This document shows positions 20,772 to 32,079 of a stretch of DNA of 64,000 nt, piece after piece. How positions within the stretch are numbered: the first letter of the stretch is position 1; each line of letters opens with the position of its first letter. The notes beneath the pieces were generated by a model, which saw only the letters and a list, made by a program, of their open reading frames with translations, had not been told where the DNA came from and ran no database searches. The stretch spans positions 46,384 to 110,383 of the forward strand of contig CM007349.1 in assembly GCA_000333855.2 (NCBI GenBank), in the 5' to 3' direction. Origin of the DNA: Endotrypanum monterogeii. Lineage: Eukaryota > Euglenozoa > Kinetoplastea > Trypanosomatida > Trypanosomatidae. Position numbers and translations under genes: made by a program.

Positions 20772-21878
20772 GGTCACCCCGCGCGGCTCACCTCTTTGCC
20801 TGGTCAGACTGTATGCACATTTTAGGAGGCGGCGAAGGGTCTTGTGGTGGCTAATGGAGAAGGCGCAGTTATGACAACGACGCGTCGCGCGGTGTACCTT
20901 GATGTAAAAGATGATATATATATATATATTTTCCCGTGCATGCTTGTTCGTCCCAGTTCATCTCCTCTACACATTTTCTTCTCCACTCTTCAAGTTGTTT
21001 GCTTTTACTTGCAGTGGCCCTCGCGTTTTTCTGCTCATATATTTACGGACCTTTCGTTTCCTGGTGCCCTACCGGTGTTGATGTCTCGCGGTGTTCGGCT
21101 TCAGGAGACCAAGTGGGCACAGAGGCTAGGCAGAGGTTGATATCAGCGACAGGGCCCCCAAGGGCAGACGAAGGTGGTGAATGAGGGTGATGTCGTGTAC
21201 AGTGGTCAACTACTATCGATTGAAGATGCGCGCGTCAGTGCTTTGATACGCATTTGCGAATGAGAGCGATGCTGCCCTTCCACCAACACTAAAAGAAGAT
21301 GACTCACGAGAACATAAAGGTTTTTCTTGTAACGACACGCTTCTTGCCCTACCCATGTCAGCGCAGGTCCTTTCCGCTGCTGCTACCGCTCTTCATTCTG
21401 CTTTTGAACCCCCATCCTTACGGCATGCGTGTGAGAGTGTCGGTCTCGTTTATTATTATTATTTGAACGTTGCGCGGACAAAGCACTCTATCGTTCATCT
21501 TGAGCCAGCACCACATAACTGCTCCCAGGAGGTGAACACAAATATTCCGCGCACGACACCATCCGCGTCTCCATACGCGTGTGTGTGTGTGGGTCCATAC
21601 ACGAGCACCCACCATAGATTCGAGTTTGAAGTATCGAGAGGGGAGGAGGGGTTGGCGGCCTCTGGGAGGGTGTAAGAGGGTCTCAAGGCTGGCAGCCGCT
21701 AACATTGTACCTACTCGATTCTTTGTAGTCTGGATTCGCGCAAAGTACAGGTGGCAGCTCACTGGTCTTAGCTCTCACCACTCTTTCCTCCATTGCATGT
21801 GTGAGGAGACACCCGGTCTTCATCATCATATATATATATATACAATTATAGCCACGCGTTGCTTCACTAGCGGCCATC
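20772..21878. other. Intergenic spacer
   Basis: 1.1 kb with (TA)n at about 20911-20928 and 21829-21841 and T/C-rich stretches. No gene supported. Confidence 0.7.
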
Positions 21879-24800
21879 ATGGGCTCACGCAAAAAGGCAG
21901 CTGCCATCTCATCGACCGACACATTCGAGGAGGTGGGGCGTATCCTTCAGCAGGTGCACCAGAGCGCCGCACACACACAGAAATATAAAAAAGAACTTCT
22001 TGGTCTCGGCCAGCAGGACGCATCACGACTTTGCAAAGATGTATGTGGTGTTGTCCTTTTGATATTGAAGCAAGTGACTCAAATCGCCCCCGAGGCAATG
22101 CGCCGACACTACGCTTTCCTGACCGAACTCTGCAAGGCGTTTCGCGAGTCCTTTGAGTCGGACCAGCTGGCGATTGAGCTGCTCAAATGTGTGTCAGCTT
22201 TCCACAATGCGATGGATAAGGCGGTGCGCCTGGCGGTCGTGTCCACCTTTGAGGCCCTCCTCAAGACGGTAGACCAAAGCAATGCGTCGGAGGAGCGGCA
22301 GGATTTTTATCAGGAGGCTGCAGAGCTGCTAAAGCAGCGAGTACATGACAAGTGCCCGCAGGTTCGTACGAAGGCAGTTGCCAGCGTGGCTGCCTTCCAG
22401 TCTGGGAAAAAGGACTGTGATGTCACACAACAGCTTATTGCGCTGCTCTGCTGCGATACCAATGCAGACGTGCGCAAGCAAATACTGCATGCTATCGCAC
22501 CCCGAAAAGAGTTTCTTGAGGGGTATTTCCACGGTATGATTCGCTGCGTCCGCGATGTTGTGGCCCGCGTGCGTGCAGAGGCGTGGGACGCGCTAGGGCG
22601 ATTTCCCTGGCGTTACATAACAGCCTATGCAAATGCCAAGGGGACAAAGATGCCAGAGCTGATTGCTGCCGGCCTTGATGATTCCAACGCATCCGTAGTC
22701 ATCGCCTGCCGAGCTGCGATGACGAACTCCTGGGTACACCGCGATTGTAAAGATGTGTATGAAGATTTCATGAACAGCATTGCATGTGGGTACGTACTGC
22801 CGTTGCTGCTTCCGTACGAGCGCATCAGTGCAGAGCTGCTCACATACGCCCAGAAGCGCAGACCAAACACACACTTTCCTTTGAAATTGGATGACATCAA
22901 CACAGCAGGTCTGCTTTTGTGGAAGGCTGACTGTCGCGTCTCTTGTGACACGGTAGGGGAAGACGAGACACAGTTATTACCTCCCCTGGAGCAGTTTAGT
23001 GCCGTTCTTCAAGACACTGTGTACGCCTACGCGCGCCCCGATACAGAGCCCAAGACAGTCAAATTCCGCAACGTTGAGGACGCTGACAACATGTTGCGCA
23101 TATTACTTTCTGTTTTTGACATTTACGACGATAACGGCTACTTGGCACACGCCGATAACACCACCCGCGCCTCGCTGCTACGCCTCATCAATTTTATTTT
23201 GAAAGTGGTCCCTGATGAAGACCCGTCGCTTTTTGTGGATGTCACTGTGCGCGCACTCAAGTCACTCACGGCTCGTATGCCAGAGGAGGCCACAAAGACA
23301 ATCACGTCCGCGCTCGATTCTCTCTTCCGCAGCCTGAGGCTGCCTCAGCGGCACGCGTTGGGCTTCGATGACGTCGAAGCGATTGGCCGCAAGAGTCGCG
23401 AGCGGCAGCAGGAACTGGTAAGGCGCAAGGTGCTGTGGCGCGCGGGCGAGCTGGCTGAGGAGTCTTACATAGAGCTCAAGGAGGAGATGGACAGGGATGA
23501 GAAGTTTCTGCTGAGGATGCAGCTTATTGTTCTCGCGTTCCTCTCGCATTCACAGCGCGGTGATGCTATACCGATGTTCTGCTACCACATCATCCAGATG
23601 GGCCGGCACCTTGACAACGATAAGGTGCGTGTGGCGGCAACCCAGTCGTTGTGTTTGCAGTGCCTTATCAACCCCGAAAGTGTCCACACATTCATGCCGC
23701 TGATCCTTGCCGACTCCAAAGAAAACGCGACCGCCCTCCCCACTGGCGCTGGAGTGGCTGAAATGAGTCTTCCCGTCGCGGCAGTTGGCGTTATATTTGA
23801 TCTCATCACAGAATACGGACTGCGCTTCTTTGACGTCGCGAGGAGGCCCCCGAACGATGCGAGGGCAGTGTATAACACGGAGAACGAGGTTGAGGCCCGT
23901 CTGCATCACGAGCAGGAGTTGGCAGAGGAGGACGTGCACAAGGTGGGCAGCAAAAGTCTTTTGACAACGCTGCAGACTTACCTGCAACCGGGAAGTGAGG
24001 CCAAGCACACCATCACAGCCTCCGGCTTCTGCAAGCTACTGAGTTGCAACCGCCTTCCTGCAGAGGTGGTACCAAACGTTGTAGCTGTGCTTCTCATTCA
24101 TTACACTGGTGCTATGTCCTCGAGAAAAGAAAGCTCCGTCGCTGCATACATGTTGACATACTTGGGTAGTTTTTTTCGAAGCTATGCTGCAAGTCATCCG
24201 AAGCGGCAGTCGCAGCTTTGCGAAGGCGGCGTCACCGCTTTTCGCGTGGTGCTTGAGCGCAATGTCGTTATGGCATCAAAGCTTATCGAGTTTGTTGCGC
24301 GCCTTACCGACGCCTACACTCTGACCGCTATTCGCGACATCGACCCACAAGCGGCGAAACGTGCAACAAGAGACATAGCAGACGAGGCAACAGGTGTCGC
24401 AGGGGAAGAAGAGGAGGCACAGCGCAAGAGCAATCGCATGAACGCGACGCGCTCTTCGATGCAAGCGGGTCGCCTTCTGCGCGAACTGAGTCGCTACTCT
24501 CTTCATGAGCGTCTGTCGCAGGAGCTATTGCTCGAGTTAGCAAGCAACGACCTCGTTGAGAGCCGCATGGCTTGCATGGATGCTCTGGAGAAATGTATGT
24601 ATTTCTACAGCCGAGACCCGCAGCCCTTTCTACTCCACTGTGTTACCATGGCAATGCAGGCGACGCGGCAGACGGTTCCTGCGCTGTACGACCGCCTAGA
24701 GGCCTGGCAAATGCAGCTACGTCAGCGATGTGCGTCAGCTGGCTCCGCGCCAAACTCCTGCAGTACCACCTCTGATGCAGAAAATCTGATCTGTTTTGAG

Positions 24801-25013
24801 CAGCGATGGTCTGAGGCAGTGAGGGCACGCTCCGAGAAACAGGATGCGCTCCTAGAGGCTGGGTTTGGTGGATTCGCGTCCATACCACCGAAACTCAGCG
24901 TCGCCTCGCCAGCAGTGACAAAATCCGAGGCTGCGGAGCTGAAGCGGGAGCGCGACTCGGACGTGTTCGACGTGGAGTCCATCCTTGGTTCTCGCAGGCG
25001 GACGAGATATTGA
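21879..25013 (+). CDS. CAPG: Condensin complex subunit 3 (CAP-G/Ycg1-like)
   Basis: 1044 residues from ATG 21879. Seen: HEAT repeats through most of the length, with the CAP-G-type N-terminal block (LLKCVSAFHNAMDKAVRLAV, EAAELLKQRVHDKCPQVRTK, CDTNADVRKQILHAI, CVRDVVARVRAEAWDALGRF) and a later Cnd3-type C-terminal HEAT region (MQLIVLAFLSHSQRGDAIPM, LDNDKVRVAATQSLCLQCLI). CAP-G pairs with the kleisin CAP-H in condensin, which compacts and segregates chromosomes and binds DNA through the HEAT groove. The C-terminal tail is charged and ends in a basic RRRTRY. Length is near the usual 900-1050. Confident family assignment. Confidence 0.9.
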   Translation: MGSRKKAAAISSTDTFEEVGRILQQVHQSAAHTQKYKKELLGLGQQDASRLCKDVCGVVLLILKQVTQIAPEAMRRHYAFLTELCKAFRESFESDQLAIELLKCVSAFHNAMDKAVRLAVVSTFEALLKTVDQSNASEERQDFYQEAAELLKQRVHDKCPQVRTKAVASVAAFQSGKKDCDVTQQLIALLCCDTNADVRKQILHAIAPRKEFLEGYFHGMIRCVRDVVARVRAEAWDALGRFPWRYITAYANAKGTKMPELIAAGLDDSNASVVIACRAAMTNSWVHRDCKDVYEDFMNSIACGYVLPLLLPYERISAELLTYAQKRRPNTHFPLKLDDINTAGLLLWKADCRVSCDTVGEDETQLLPPLEQFSAVLQDTVYAYARPDTEPKTVKFRNVEDADNMLRILLSVFDIYDDNGYLAHADNTTRASLLRLINFILKVVPDEDPSLFVDVTVRALKSLTARMPEEATKTITSALDSLFRSLRLPQRHALGFDDVEAIGRKSRERQQELVRRKVLWRAGELAEESYIELKEEMDRDEKFLLRMQLIVLAFLSHSQRGDAIPMFCYHIIQMGRHLDNDKVRVAATQSLCLQCLINPESVHTFMPLILADSKENATALPTGAGVAEMSLPVAAVGVIFDLITEYGLRFFDVARRPPNDARAVYNTENEVEARLHHEQELAEEDVHKVGSKSLLTTLQTYLQPGSEAKHTITASGFCKLLSCNRLPAEVVPNVVAVLLIHYTGAMSSRKESSVAAYMLTYLGSFFRSYAASHPKRQSQLCEGGVTAFRVVLERNVVMASKLIEFVARLTDAYTLTAIRDIDPQAAKRATRDIADEATGVAGEEEEAQRKSNRMNATRSSMQAGRLLRELSRYSLHERLSQELLLELASNDLVESRMACMDALEKCMYFYSRDPQPFLLHCVTMAMQATRQTVPALYDRLEAWQMQLRQRCASAGSAPNSCSTTSDAENLICFEQRWSEAVRARSEKQDALLEAGFGGFASIPPKLSVASPAVTKSEAAELKRERDSDVFDVESILGSRRRTRY

Positions 25014-26071
25014 TATGTACGCACAAGCACATTTTGCTGGTCTATTTCCTTCAGCGTCTTGCTGGGCTATCAAGAATCACGCTTGTGTCGTCGATCTCTA
25101 TTCACTGCCGCAGTCTGAACACTAAGGGGGTTGCGTCAGCAGGGCAAGCACGCATCATGACTTGCCTCTCAGAGATGCCTCACGGGCCACGTGAAAAAAA
25201 AAAAGGTGACTTATGTGTGAGATTGCTGAAGAGACGCATTGTAGTCATGCTACAATGAAAGCCGCAATAAAACAAAAGATAAAGGGGAACGCAGATGATG
25301 AAGAGGTAGGGAAAGGGAGGAAGGGGATGTGCGCGTGTTTTTCTTCCCGTTGACGTGTGTGCTTCCTTACCTTTCATTGTTACTCTGCATCGGCTCCCAT
25401 GTGACGCTCTGCTCTGTGTTTTTACCTACCCAATGAACAATCCTTCCCTGCCGCTGCTCATTCCCTGTTGCACTTCAGAGATCGAGTTTGATTTGAATCC
25501 CCCCCCCCTATAAAATATTCACTGCAAGGAGTGAAGAGTCTACTCGCGCTTTATCTGCGCTTTGCTTGCCAGTGCAATTTTTAGAGATCTGACCACGATT
25601 GCAAATCACAACACTTGAGAGACTCGTTAGTGATGAGGGAGCATCCCTGTGGGGACTGAGACAAGTGGCTGCGCTCAAGAAACACCCCTAACCCGTCAGG
25701 AGGCGGCCGCGGTGGATGCGCGCACCATTGGGCGGAATATATATATAAATATATAAGTATATATCCGCCCTCCATTTCTCACGGACAGCATAGAAGTGCG
25801 CATGTGGCGATTTGCTGTCTCGGCGGTGGTTACTGCAGTCGTATATGCTTCCAATGTTGGTGGTTGCTTCTCTTCTAATCGCTTCTGCTTGAATCCTCTT
25901 CCACTTGCCTATTGCGCTTCTTTCCCTGCGCTCCTCGTGTTATCGCTGCCCTGCTCGACAGGCCCGTGAAGCTCTTCAGTGCTCACAGTGAGCCTATGGG
26001 GACTTGTTGAAAGAATAGCAGGTGAAAGGTGCAAGAGTGCCCGGGCTCTCTGATTCAATACAAGCACATAG

Positions 26072-26073
<2 letters not shown>

Positions 26074-26135
<62 letters not shown>
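26074..26135. repeat. (CA)n-(TA)n compound microsatellite
   Basis: About 15 CA units run directly into about 16 TA units, 200 bp before the RTEL1 start. Confidence 0.97.
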
Positions 26136-26137
<2 letters not shown>

Positions 26138-26270
26138 TTTTCCTCACCGTTTTGCCGCGCCATCCGCAAGTACACGATCTCCCTTCTACAACGTCCCATC
26201 AGTGCAATTTCGTGGGCAAGGATCAAGGTCTTTTTTATTTGTGTACGCTGCACTTGACACTTACGTGCGC

Positions 26271-26272
26271 AG
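26271..26272 (+). promoter_or_regulatory. Candidate spliced-leader acceptor for RTEL1
   Basis: GCGCAG after a T-rich stretch beginning about 26230. The next pyrimidine tract (26290-26330) has no AG before the ATG at 26342, so this upstream AG is the best candidate. Confidence 0.4.
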
Positions 26273-26341
26273 TACGGTTTGTCGTCTCCAACCCTTTTTC
26301 TTCCCCCCTCTCCTCTTTGCTACTTCCCGCGTGCCGTGGCA

Positions 26342-29203
26342 ATGGTGGCCGAAGTAGATGTGAGCGGCATTATCGTGTCGTTTCCCTTCGATCCATATCC
26401 AGCACAAGTGGAATTCATGCGAAACGTGGTGGAATGCCTCCAAAACGGATTCAACGGGTTGCTGGAGTCTCCCACGGGCACTGGCAAGACGCTCTGTCTG
26501 TTATGCAGCACTCTGGGGTGGCTTGCAGCCACTTCGCCAGGCCCTGTCCTTCGGCATACGAGCGGTCGAGCGCAACAAGCACGAGGCACACAGACCCATA
26601 AAGTGGTATATTGCAGTCGAACGCACGCTCAGTTGACGCAAGTAGTGCGCGAGCTAAAACGGACTTCTTACGCGCAGCGCTTTACGATGGCTGTTCTGGG
26701 CTCGCGCGATCACATGTGCCTGAACAACGAGGTGACCCGGCTCCCGTCGTCGCAGGCACAGAATGCCATGTGCACCACACTGCGCTCGGAGCGCAACTGC
26801 CGCTTTTTCCGGGGTTTACAAGCGGCTCCCTCTGGCGCAAGTCTTTTATCATCTGAGTGCAAGGCGCATGACATGGAGGATTTGGTCCGAGAGGGGAAGC
26901 AGATGGGATTTTGCCCGTACTTCCATGAGCGTGATGCGGCGAAGGACGCAGACATTGTGTTCATGCCATACAATTATGTACTGGACCCTTCCTTACACAA
27001 GCAGCTACCCTTTGAACTGGAAGGATGCATTCTTATTGTTGACGAAGCTCACAACCTGCCCTCCGTGCTCAGCGCCTCGGGGTGTAGGACGTTGTCGCCA
27101 CTCGATGTGACAACCGCTATCCACGACTGTTCTCGGGCCATCGCAATGCACCGCCTCACGGCTAAAGGAGCAGAATTGGACGAGAATGTGGCGGAGGAGG
27201 GAGAACAGGAGCTTGCTTCTCTTAAGATACTTCTGAGTCGGTTAGAGACGTGTCTGTACGCTGAGCCCATCGTTGAGGAGAGTGTGGCATCTGCACCGTC
27301 GCAGTGCGATGTTGTACGGGACGGCCCCTACATGTTTACCTTTCTTCAAAAGGCTCTTATCACTCGCGAGGTGTTTGGGGCGCAGTCCCATGGCGCCACT
27401 TCCGCATCGGGGCTGACCGGGGTCATGGGGAAGTGTGTCACGCTTCTAGCAGATAGCGAGCGGCCCGCTACAAGCATGGTGCGCATGCAGGAGTTTCTCA
27501 CCGCGATCTTTGAGCTTGATTCTACCGATTTGGATTCCACCAGGTTTGTGCTTCAGCAGCAGTTTGTCGCCGCCAAGCCAGTCCGCACGCTCGGCTTCTG
27601 GGAACTGGATAATACACGCCTGATGCGGCAGGTCGTGTTGCCGCTGCATTCTGTACTCTTAACGAGTGGGACGCTGTCCCCTCTTGACCAGTTCGCAGCG
27701 GAGATCGGCATCGCGTTTCAAGTACGACTGCAGGGGAGTCACGTAATCCATCCCGATCAGGTGCTGGGTGGTATTCTCTGTCGTGGCCCGAGTGGCGAGC
27801 GGCTGAATGGCGGCTTTTCATTTCGCAGCAGCGTGGACTACCGCGTGGGGCTAGGCATGAGCCTCGTAAACATCGCCCGTAACACACCAGGTGGCACTCT
27901 CGTTTTTTTCCCTAGCTATGCCGCGATGCATTCCGTGGTAGAGCTGTGGCGGGCCGGGAGCGGGCGGGCAGGTGATACCAAAACGATGTGGGGCCTCTTG
28001 TCGGAACTGAAGCCTATTTTTGTCGAGCCAAACAATTCCGGCGACCTCCCAGCCATTGTGCAGGGATTCCAAAAAGAGGTGGATACGTTTCCCCAGCGCG
28101 GTGCGATACTTCTGGCAGTATGTCGAGGTAAGGTTAGCGAGGGCATCGACTTCGCTGATCACCACGGCCGCTGCGTTCTTGTGACGGGAATTCCGTACGC
28201 CAACCACACTGATCTCTTCGTCCGTCTTAAACGTGAGTACATTACATCGGTCGCGCCACAGCGACCGCTGGTGAATGGAAGGCCTTTCACGGGCGACGAC
28301 TGGTATCGAAGCGAGGCCATGCGGGCCGTTAACCAGTGCGTCGGCCGTGTCATACGCCACAAAGGCGACTACGGCGTGGTGTTGCTCGCCGATGAGCGTT
28401 TCGAGGGACTGCTGGGTAACGTATCGGAATGGGTGCGGCGGCGCACGCATGTTTTCTCAGACTTTCGAGGTGCCTACGCTGCCGTCGCGCAGTTTTTCGG
28501 CAGTCGGCGTCAACGCGCGACTGAGACGACTGCCATCCCATATGTGGTGGTTTCCGACGACACTACTGCCTCAACGGAGTTGCCGTCTTCTGCTGCGCTC
28601 GCCAAGCGGTATGCAGATTCCCAGGCGTTTAAGCACGAGCAGGAAGTGCGAGAGGTGCGTCGGCGTCGTTTCGAGGAGCTACATGTTGCGAAAACCACCG
28701 ATTACGACGACAAGATGGTGTCCCCGATGTTGAGCTCTGAGCCTGGGGGAGCTCGCGTTTTTTCGATCACATGCGGCGCAGGCGGTTCCCTTTCGAGGCC
28801 GCGACTGATAGGCTCAGAGGCAAAGGCCGCGGTGGTCTCAACGAAGCAACAAGGTACCACCGGCGTGGTCGATAACGTGCTGATGAGGCCGCCAGACACA
28901 TTTCCCAAGATCGGGTCGACGTCGAGAGAGTTCTGCGAATTTCTCAAGGAACGTGTGCCAGTGGAGGTGTACCATCGCTTTAAAATAGTCTTGGCGCAGC
29001 TGGCAGCGCTCCGTCCGCTTCTGCGAACTTCGCCGTCTGCAGCAGCGGATGGACTTACACGGCTTCTGGAGACACTGAAGTCTGTTTTCTTTGCCACAGA
29101 TGTCGCCTACCACCGCGGTCTTTTCACCGAGTTCGGTCGCCACATACCCGAGGAATTCCGTTCATTGTACGCCGACCTCATCAAATCTAATGGTCTGACG
29201 TGA
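26342..29203 (+). CDS. RTEL1: RTEL1-like Fe-S DNA helicase (XPD/Rad3 family)
   Basis: 953 residues from ATG 26342; the frame is open to 26279 but that stretch is a pyrimidine tract. Seen: Q-motif-like FPFDPYPAQ, Walker A SPTGTGKT (43-50), Fe-S cysteines C126, C144, C153 and C191 (18/9/38 spacing, close to RTEL1), DEAH box VDEAHNL at about 231-237, motif VI VGRVIRH, and a C-terminal harmonin-N-like helical domain (about 870-950: EFCEFLKERVPVEVYHRFK...LLETLKSVF). This last domain separates RTEL1 from XPD, FANCJ and DDX11. RTEL1 unwinds D-loops, T-loops and G-quadruplexes at telomeres and during replication. Acts in the nucleus. No C-terminal RING is seen. Confidence 0.9.
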   Translation: MVAEVDVSGIIVSFPFDPYPAQVEFMRNVVECLQNGFNGLLESPTGTGKTLCLLCSTLGWLAATSPGPVLRHTSGRAQQARGTQTHKVVYCSRTHAQLTQVVRELKRTSYAQRFTMAVLGSRDHMCLNNEVTRLPSSQAQNAMCTTLRSERNCRFFRGLQAAPSGASLLSSECKAHDMEDLVREGKQMGFCPYFHERDAAKDADIVFMPYNYVLDPSLHKQLPFELEGCILIVDEAHNLPSVLSASGCRTLSPLDVTTAIHDCSRAIAMHRLTAKGAELDENVAEEGEQELASLKILLSRLETCLYAEPIVEESVASAPSQCDVVRDGPYMFTFLQKALITREVFGAQSHGATSASGLTGVMGKCVTLLADSERPATSMVRMQEFLTAIFELDSTDLDSTRFVLQQQFVAAKPVRTLGFWELDNTRLMRQVVLPLHSVLLTSGTLSPLDQFAAEIGIAFQVRLQGSHVIHPDQVLGGILCRGPSGERLNGGFSFRSSVDYRVGLGMSLVNIARNTPGGTLVFFPSYAAMHSVVELWRAGSGRAGDTKTMWGLLSELKPIFVEPNNSGDLPAIVQGFQKEVDTFPQRGAILLAVCRGKVSEGIDFADHHGRCVLVTGIPYANHTDLFVRLKREYITSVAPQRPLVNGRPFTGDDWYRSEAMRAVNQCVGRVIRHKGDYGVVLLADERFEGLLGNVSEWVRRRTHVFSDFRGAYAAVAQFFGSRRQRATETTAIPYVVVSDDTTASTELPSSAALAKRYADSQAFKHEQEVREVRRRRFEELHVAKTTDYDDKMVSPMLSSEPGGARVFSITCGAGGSLSRPRLIGSEAKAAVVSTKQQGTTGVVDNVLMRPPDTFPKIGSTSREFCEFLKERVPVEVYHRFKIVLAQLAALRPLLRTSPSAAADGLTRLLETLKSVFFATDVAYHRGLFTEFGRHIPEEFRSLYADLIKSNGLT

Positions 29204-30453
29204 GGATGCGCAGAGCGGGTCGATCCGCCTCCTCGCTGTTGCTCTCCGCGTTTGTGCGTAAATGTCCGTGCTTATACGCATTTACACGTTTCTGAGGGTG
29301 CCACGCTTATCGCGCAGGGCGGGGGGGGGGTGCGTTCCTTCTGACTTCATTCATTACTTCCCTGGCGCACTCACTTAGCATCCGAACATGTACAGGACGT
29401 GTTCGCAGTTCTTCTCATTTTTTCTTTAGTCACAGGAGCCTGAGCATTCGCAGTTCTGCAGTGGCAGGATACGCTACAGAGGCTCAGCTTCCATACACCG
29501 CCACTCATGGCTGACCACCTTCGATCTCTCTCGGAAGCCGAAGGATGTTTCACAACACCCCACGCGCTGTTTCTTCCCATCTGCCGGGCACTCTCGCTTT
29601 GATATTCTCTTCTCCCCGCTCATCTCCCCGTTCATCTCCTCCTCCTCTTTCCACCGTCCTACTCGTCTTACAATCGCATTTCTGTCACTCTCCACCCCAC
29701 CCCGTCATCGCTCTCCTTGTTAGGAATTAAGTGGTGCTGCTTTGCAGACCCCGTATTCAGCAGTTGGAGCACAGCTACCTCATTCTTCTGCTTGCCTCAT
29801 TCAATCGCGACCACATTGTCTGGGGAGGGTGTGAGAGGCCACCGTTGCAGGGTGCCGCGCCTCTTTAGGGGTGGTTGTCTCGAGGACTTCTCTTTCTCCT
29901 CTGCTTTTCGAAACATCAAGTCTCACTTCATCACAGGCAGCTGACGACCGAGAAATTAGGTCTTCTTTGACTGAAAATTTTTTTATTATTTATATCATCA
30001 ACATCATTGCTGGCATGAGTTCTTCGTGCACTCATAGCAGTACATCGAGCGTTTGATGCCTGCTAACTTCGGCGTTTCCTCACTCTGCCTTTTTGTGCTT
30101 TCCCCTCCCCCCTCAGTGTTTCTGCAGTGTATCGGCGACTCCCAGTGAGCGCATCGGCTGTTTAGCGCACGGGCACACTGAAAAAGTAACCGTGGTCTGC
30201 TGCTTTTTTAAAATTTCATTTTGACTTGTTCCTCCTAAAATTGTTGCTCTTTTTTTTTTTCTTGAGGGAGAGGGAGGACAGGGGTCGGTACCCCTGGGGT
30301 CATCAGCTTTCACCCTTCACTTCCGCAATTGACTTTTCTGCATTCCCAGATACATCATTTTGCCTACTGTGCGAGTAGGCTTGCGCTTCTAACTTCCTCC
30401 TTCCCCAACGTAGGTACACTATCGCACCAAAATATTCCAGAGTTTCTACACAA
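29204..30453. other. Intergenic spacer
   Basis: 1.25 kb with a G-run near 29321-29331, C/T-rich 29570-29720 and T-runs near 29975 and 30250. No gene supported. Confidence 0.7.
30412..30413 (+). promoter_or_regulatory. Candidate spliced-leader acceptor for the NEK kinase
   Basis: The tract CTTCTAACTTCCTCCTTCCC ends at about 30405 and the first AG follows at 30412-30413. ATG is 41 bases later. Good agreement with trypanosomatid acceptor layout. Confidence 0.6.
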
Positions 30454-32079
30454 ATGCCGAAGGAGACCTCAGCGGCAGAGCAGCGCATGCGAGACTACAA
30501 AGTCTTCGAGCATCTCGGCTCTGGGGCTACGAGCGACGTCTACCGTGTGGTGAACAAGACGAACAATCGCACCTATGTGCTCAAAAAAATGTCACTTGCC
30601 AATATGAGTGATGAGGAGCAGCTGCGGGCTAAGCAGGAAATCGTGGTGATGGACAACGTAGACCACCCGAACATTGTCAAGTTTCGGGAAAGCTTTATAG
30701 ATCAAGTTGACAACTCTGTCGACATCGTTATGGAGTACTGCGAGTTCGGTACACTTGAGGACCTTATTGAGCGCCAACGCTACGAGGGGCGCCCCTTTCC
30801 AACCGACGTGCTCCTGGAGTGGATGGCTGAGCTGCTATGCGGGCTGGCCCACATCCATTCTACTGGGATTCTTCATCGAGATATCAAAACGAGCAACATA
30901 TTCGTAACGTCCAAAAATCATTTGAAGCTCGGGGACTTTGGCGTCTGCACGATCCTGTCGAACCCAAACGCCAAAGTGAAAAGCATGATCGGTACTCCTC
31001 TCTACTTCGCGCCAGAGGTGTGTAATAATGACGCCCACGATGAGAGAAGCGACGTGTGGAGTCTTGGCGTTGTCTTCTATGAGATGTGTACTCTGCGTCG
31101 TCCTTTTGAGGCGGACAACCTATTCACACTTCTTCAGCTCATCCTTGAATCTGATATCGAACCCTTCAGGAACGGCGTGGAAAGCTCACTAGAGGGACTC
31201 GTGCGGCAGATGCTAGACCGGGATCCGAGTCGCCGTCCCACAGCACAGGAGCTGATCGATGTGCATCTCGAGGTCCCTCTTAGCCACCCATCGCATCCAT
31301 ATCAAAAGCCGTCCAGCGGCCGTCTTCTTCAGCAATTCAGCGGCCCAGAACTGCAGTACACGAAGAAGTGGCCCCCACCAGAAGGCACTGCCACCGTCCC
31401 GCAGGAAGGCGTCAAGGGGCGTGCAATAGGCGAGTGGATATACGGCGGTATGGCGCTGGACGTCTTTGTAGAGCTGCAGCGCACGTTGCATCAAATACCC
31501 TCCTCGATCAAAGCGACGGACCACTCTGTCTCTTCACAGCCCGCGAGTGGAACGACACAAAACGTGCCACTGGCTGCGGTAAAGCCGAGGCAGGCCAGAG
31601 CAGTCAAGAAAACGTCGAGCTTTAAGAGTGCAGCGTCCTCCCCTACTTCAGCCAAGGCAAATGTTCGAGCGAAGGCCACACGGCGCCCCACCACACAGAG
31701 GGATGAAGAGGATTCAAATACTTCCATCTGCAGCTTCACAATGCGGGATCTGCAGCTCGACGTGCAGCGACTTCACTCAGCCATGTTCGGAGAAAACACG
31801 CTCAGCATGGATGATGTGCCTATCGTGATTGAGCTGCAGGGGGGTCCTGTTCTCGAGGCGTGGGGTGCGCGCAGTGGAAACCGCAGCGGAACCGAGTCGC
31901 ACAACAGCACAAGCATTCCCACTGCGATAGAGCCCGAAGCTACCGCTTCGTTTCTTGCTGACATCACTGCCGTTATTGAGCGGCACACGGCTAAGGGCAA
32001 AAGAATTGAGCTGAATGCGTTGGAGGAGGCTGTTTCTCTTATTTCACAGTACAAGTGCCTCAACTACGGCCTACGGTGA
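30454..32079 (+). CDS. NIMA-related (NEK) serine/threonine protein kinase
   Basis: 541 residues from ATG 30454. Complete kinase domain at about 14-275: Gly loop LGSGATSDVYRV, catalytic Lys in YVLKKM, HRDIKTSN catalytic loop, LGDFGV metal loop, activation segment GTPLYFAPEV, and WSLGVVFYEM/LRRPFEA. The order and the E-I-x-V-M...HPNIV region match NEK kinases, which control flagellum/basal-body and cell-cycle events. All catalytic residues are present, so it should be active. The C-terminal 260 residues are Ser/Ala/Pro-rich, basic and without a recognised domain. Trypanosomatids have many NEKs; the orthologue is not assigned. Confidence 0.9.
   Translation: MPKETSAAEQRMRDYKVFEHLGSGATSDVYRVVNKTNNRTYVLKKMSLANMSDEEQLRAKQEIVVMDNVDHPNIVKFRESFIDQVDNSVDIVMEYCEFGTLEDLIERQRYEGRPFPTDVLLEWMAELLCGLAHIHSTGILHRDIKTSNIFVTSKNHLKLGDFGVCTILSNPNAKVKSMIGTPLYFAPEVCNNDAHDERSDVWSLGVVFYEMCTLRRPFEADNLFTLLQLILESDIEPFRNGVESSLEGLVRQMLDRDPSRRPTAQELIDVHLEVPLSHPSHPYQKPSSGRLLQQFSGPELQYTKKWPPPEGTATVPQEGVKGRAIGEWIYGGMALDVFVELQRTLHQIPSSIKATDHSVSSQPASGTTQNVPLAAVKPRQARAVKKTSSFKSAASSPTSAKANVRAKATRRPTTQRDEEDSNTSICSFTMRDLQLDVQRLHSAMFGENTLSMDDVPIVIELQGGPVLEAWGARSGNRSGTESHNSTSIPTAIEPEATASFLADITAVIERHTAKGKRIELNALEEAVSLISQYKCLNYGLR

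Larger units (their letters stand above)
25014..26341. other. Intergenic spacer with compound CA/TA microsatellite
   Basis: 1.3 kb. A-run 25194-25203, C-run 25500-25508, TA-rich 25738-25765 and a (CA)n(TA)n tract at 26074-26135. No gene supported. Confidence 0.75.
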
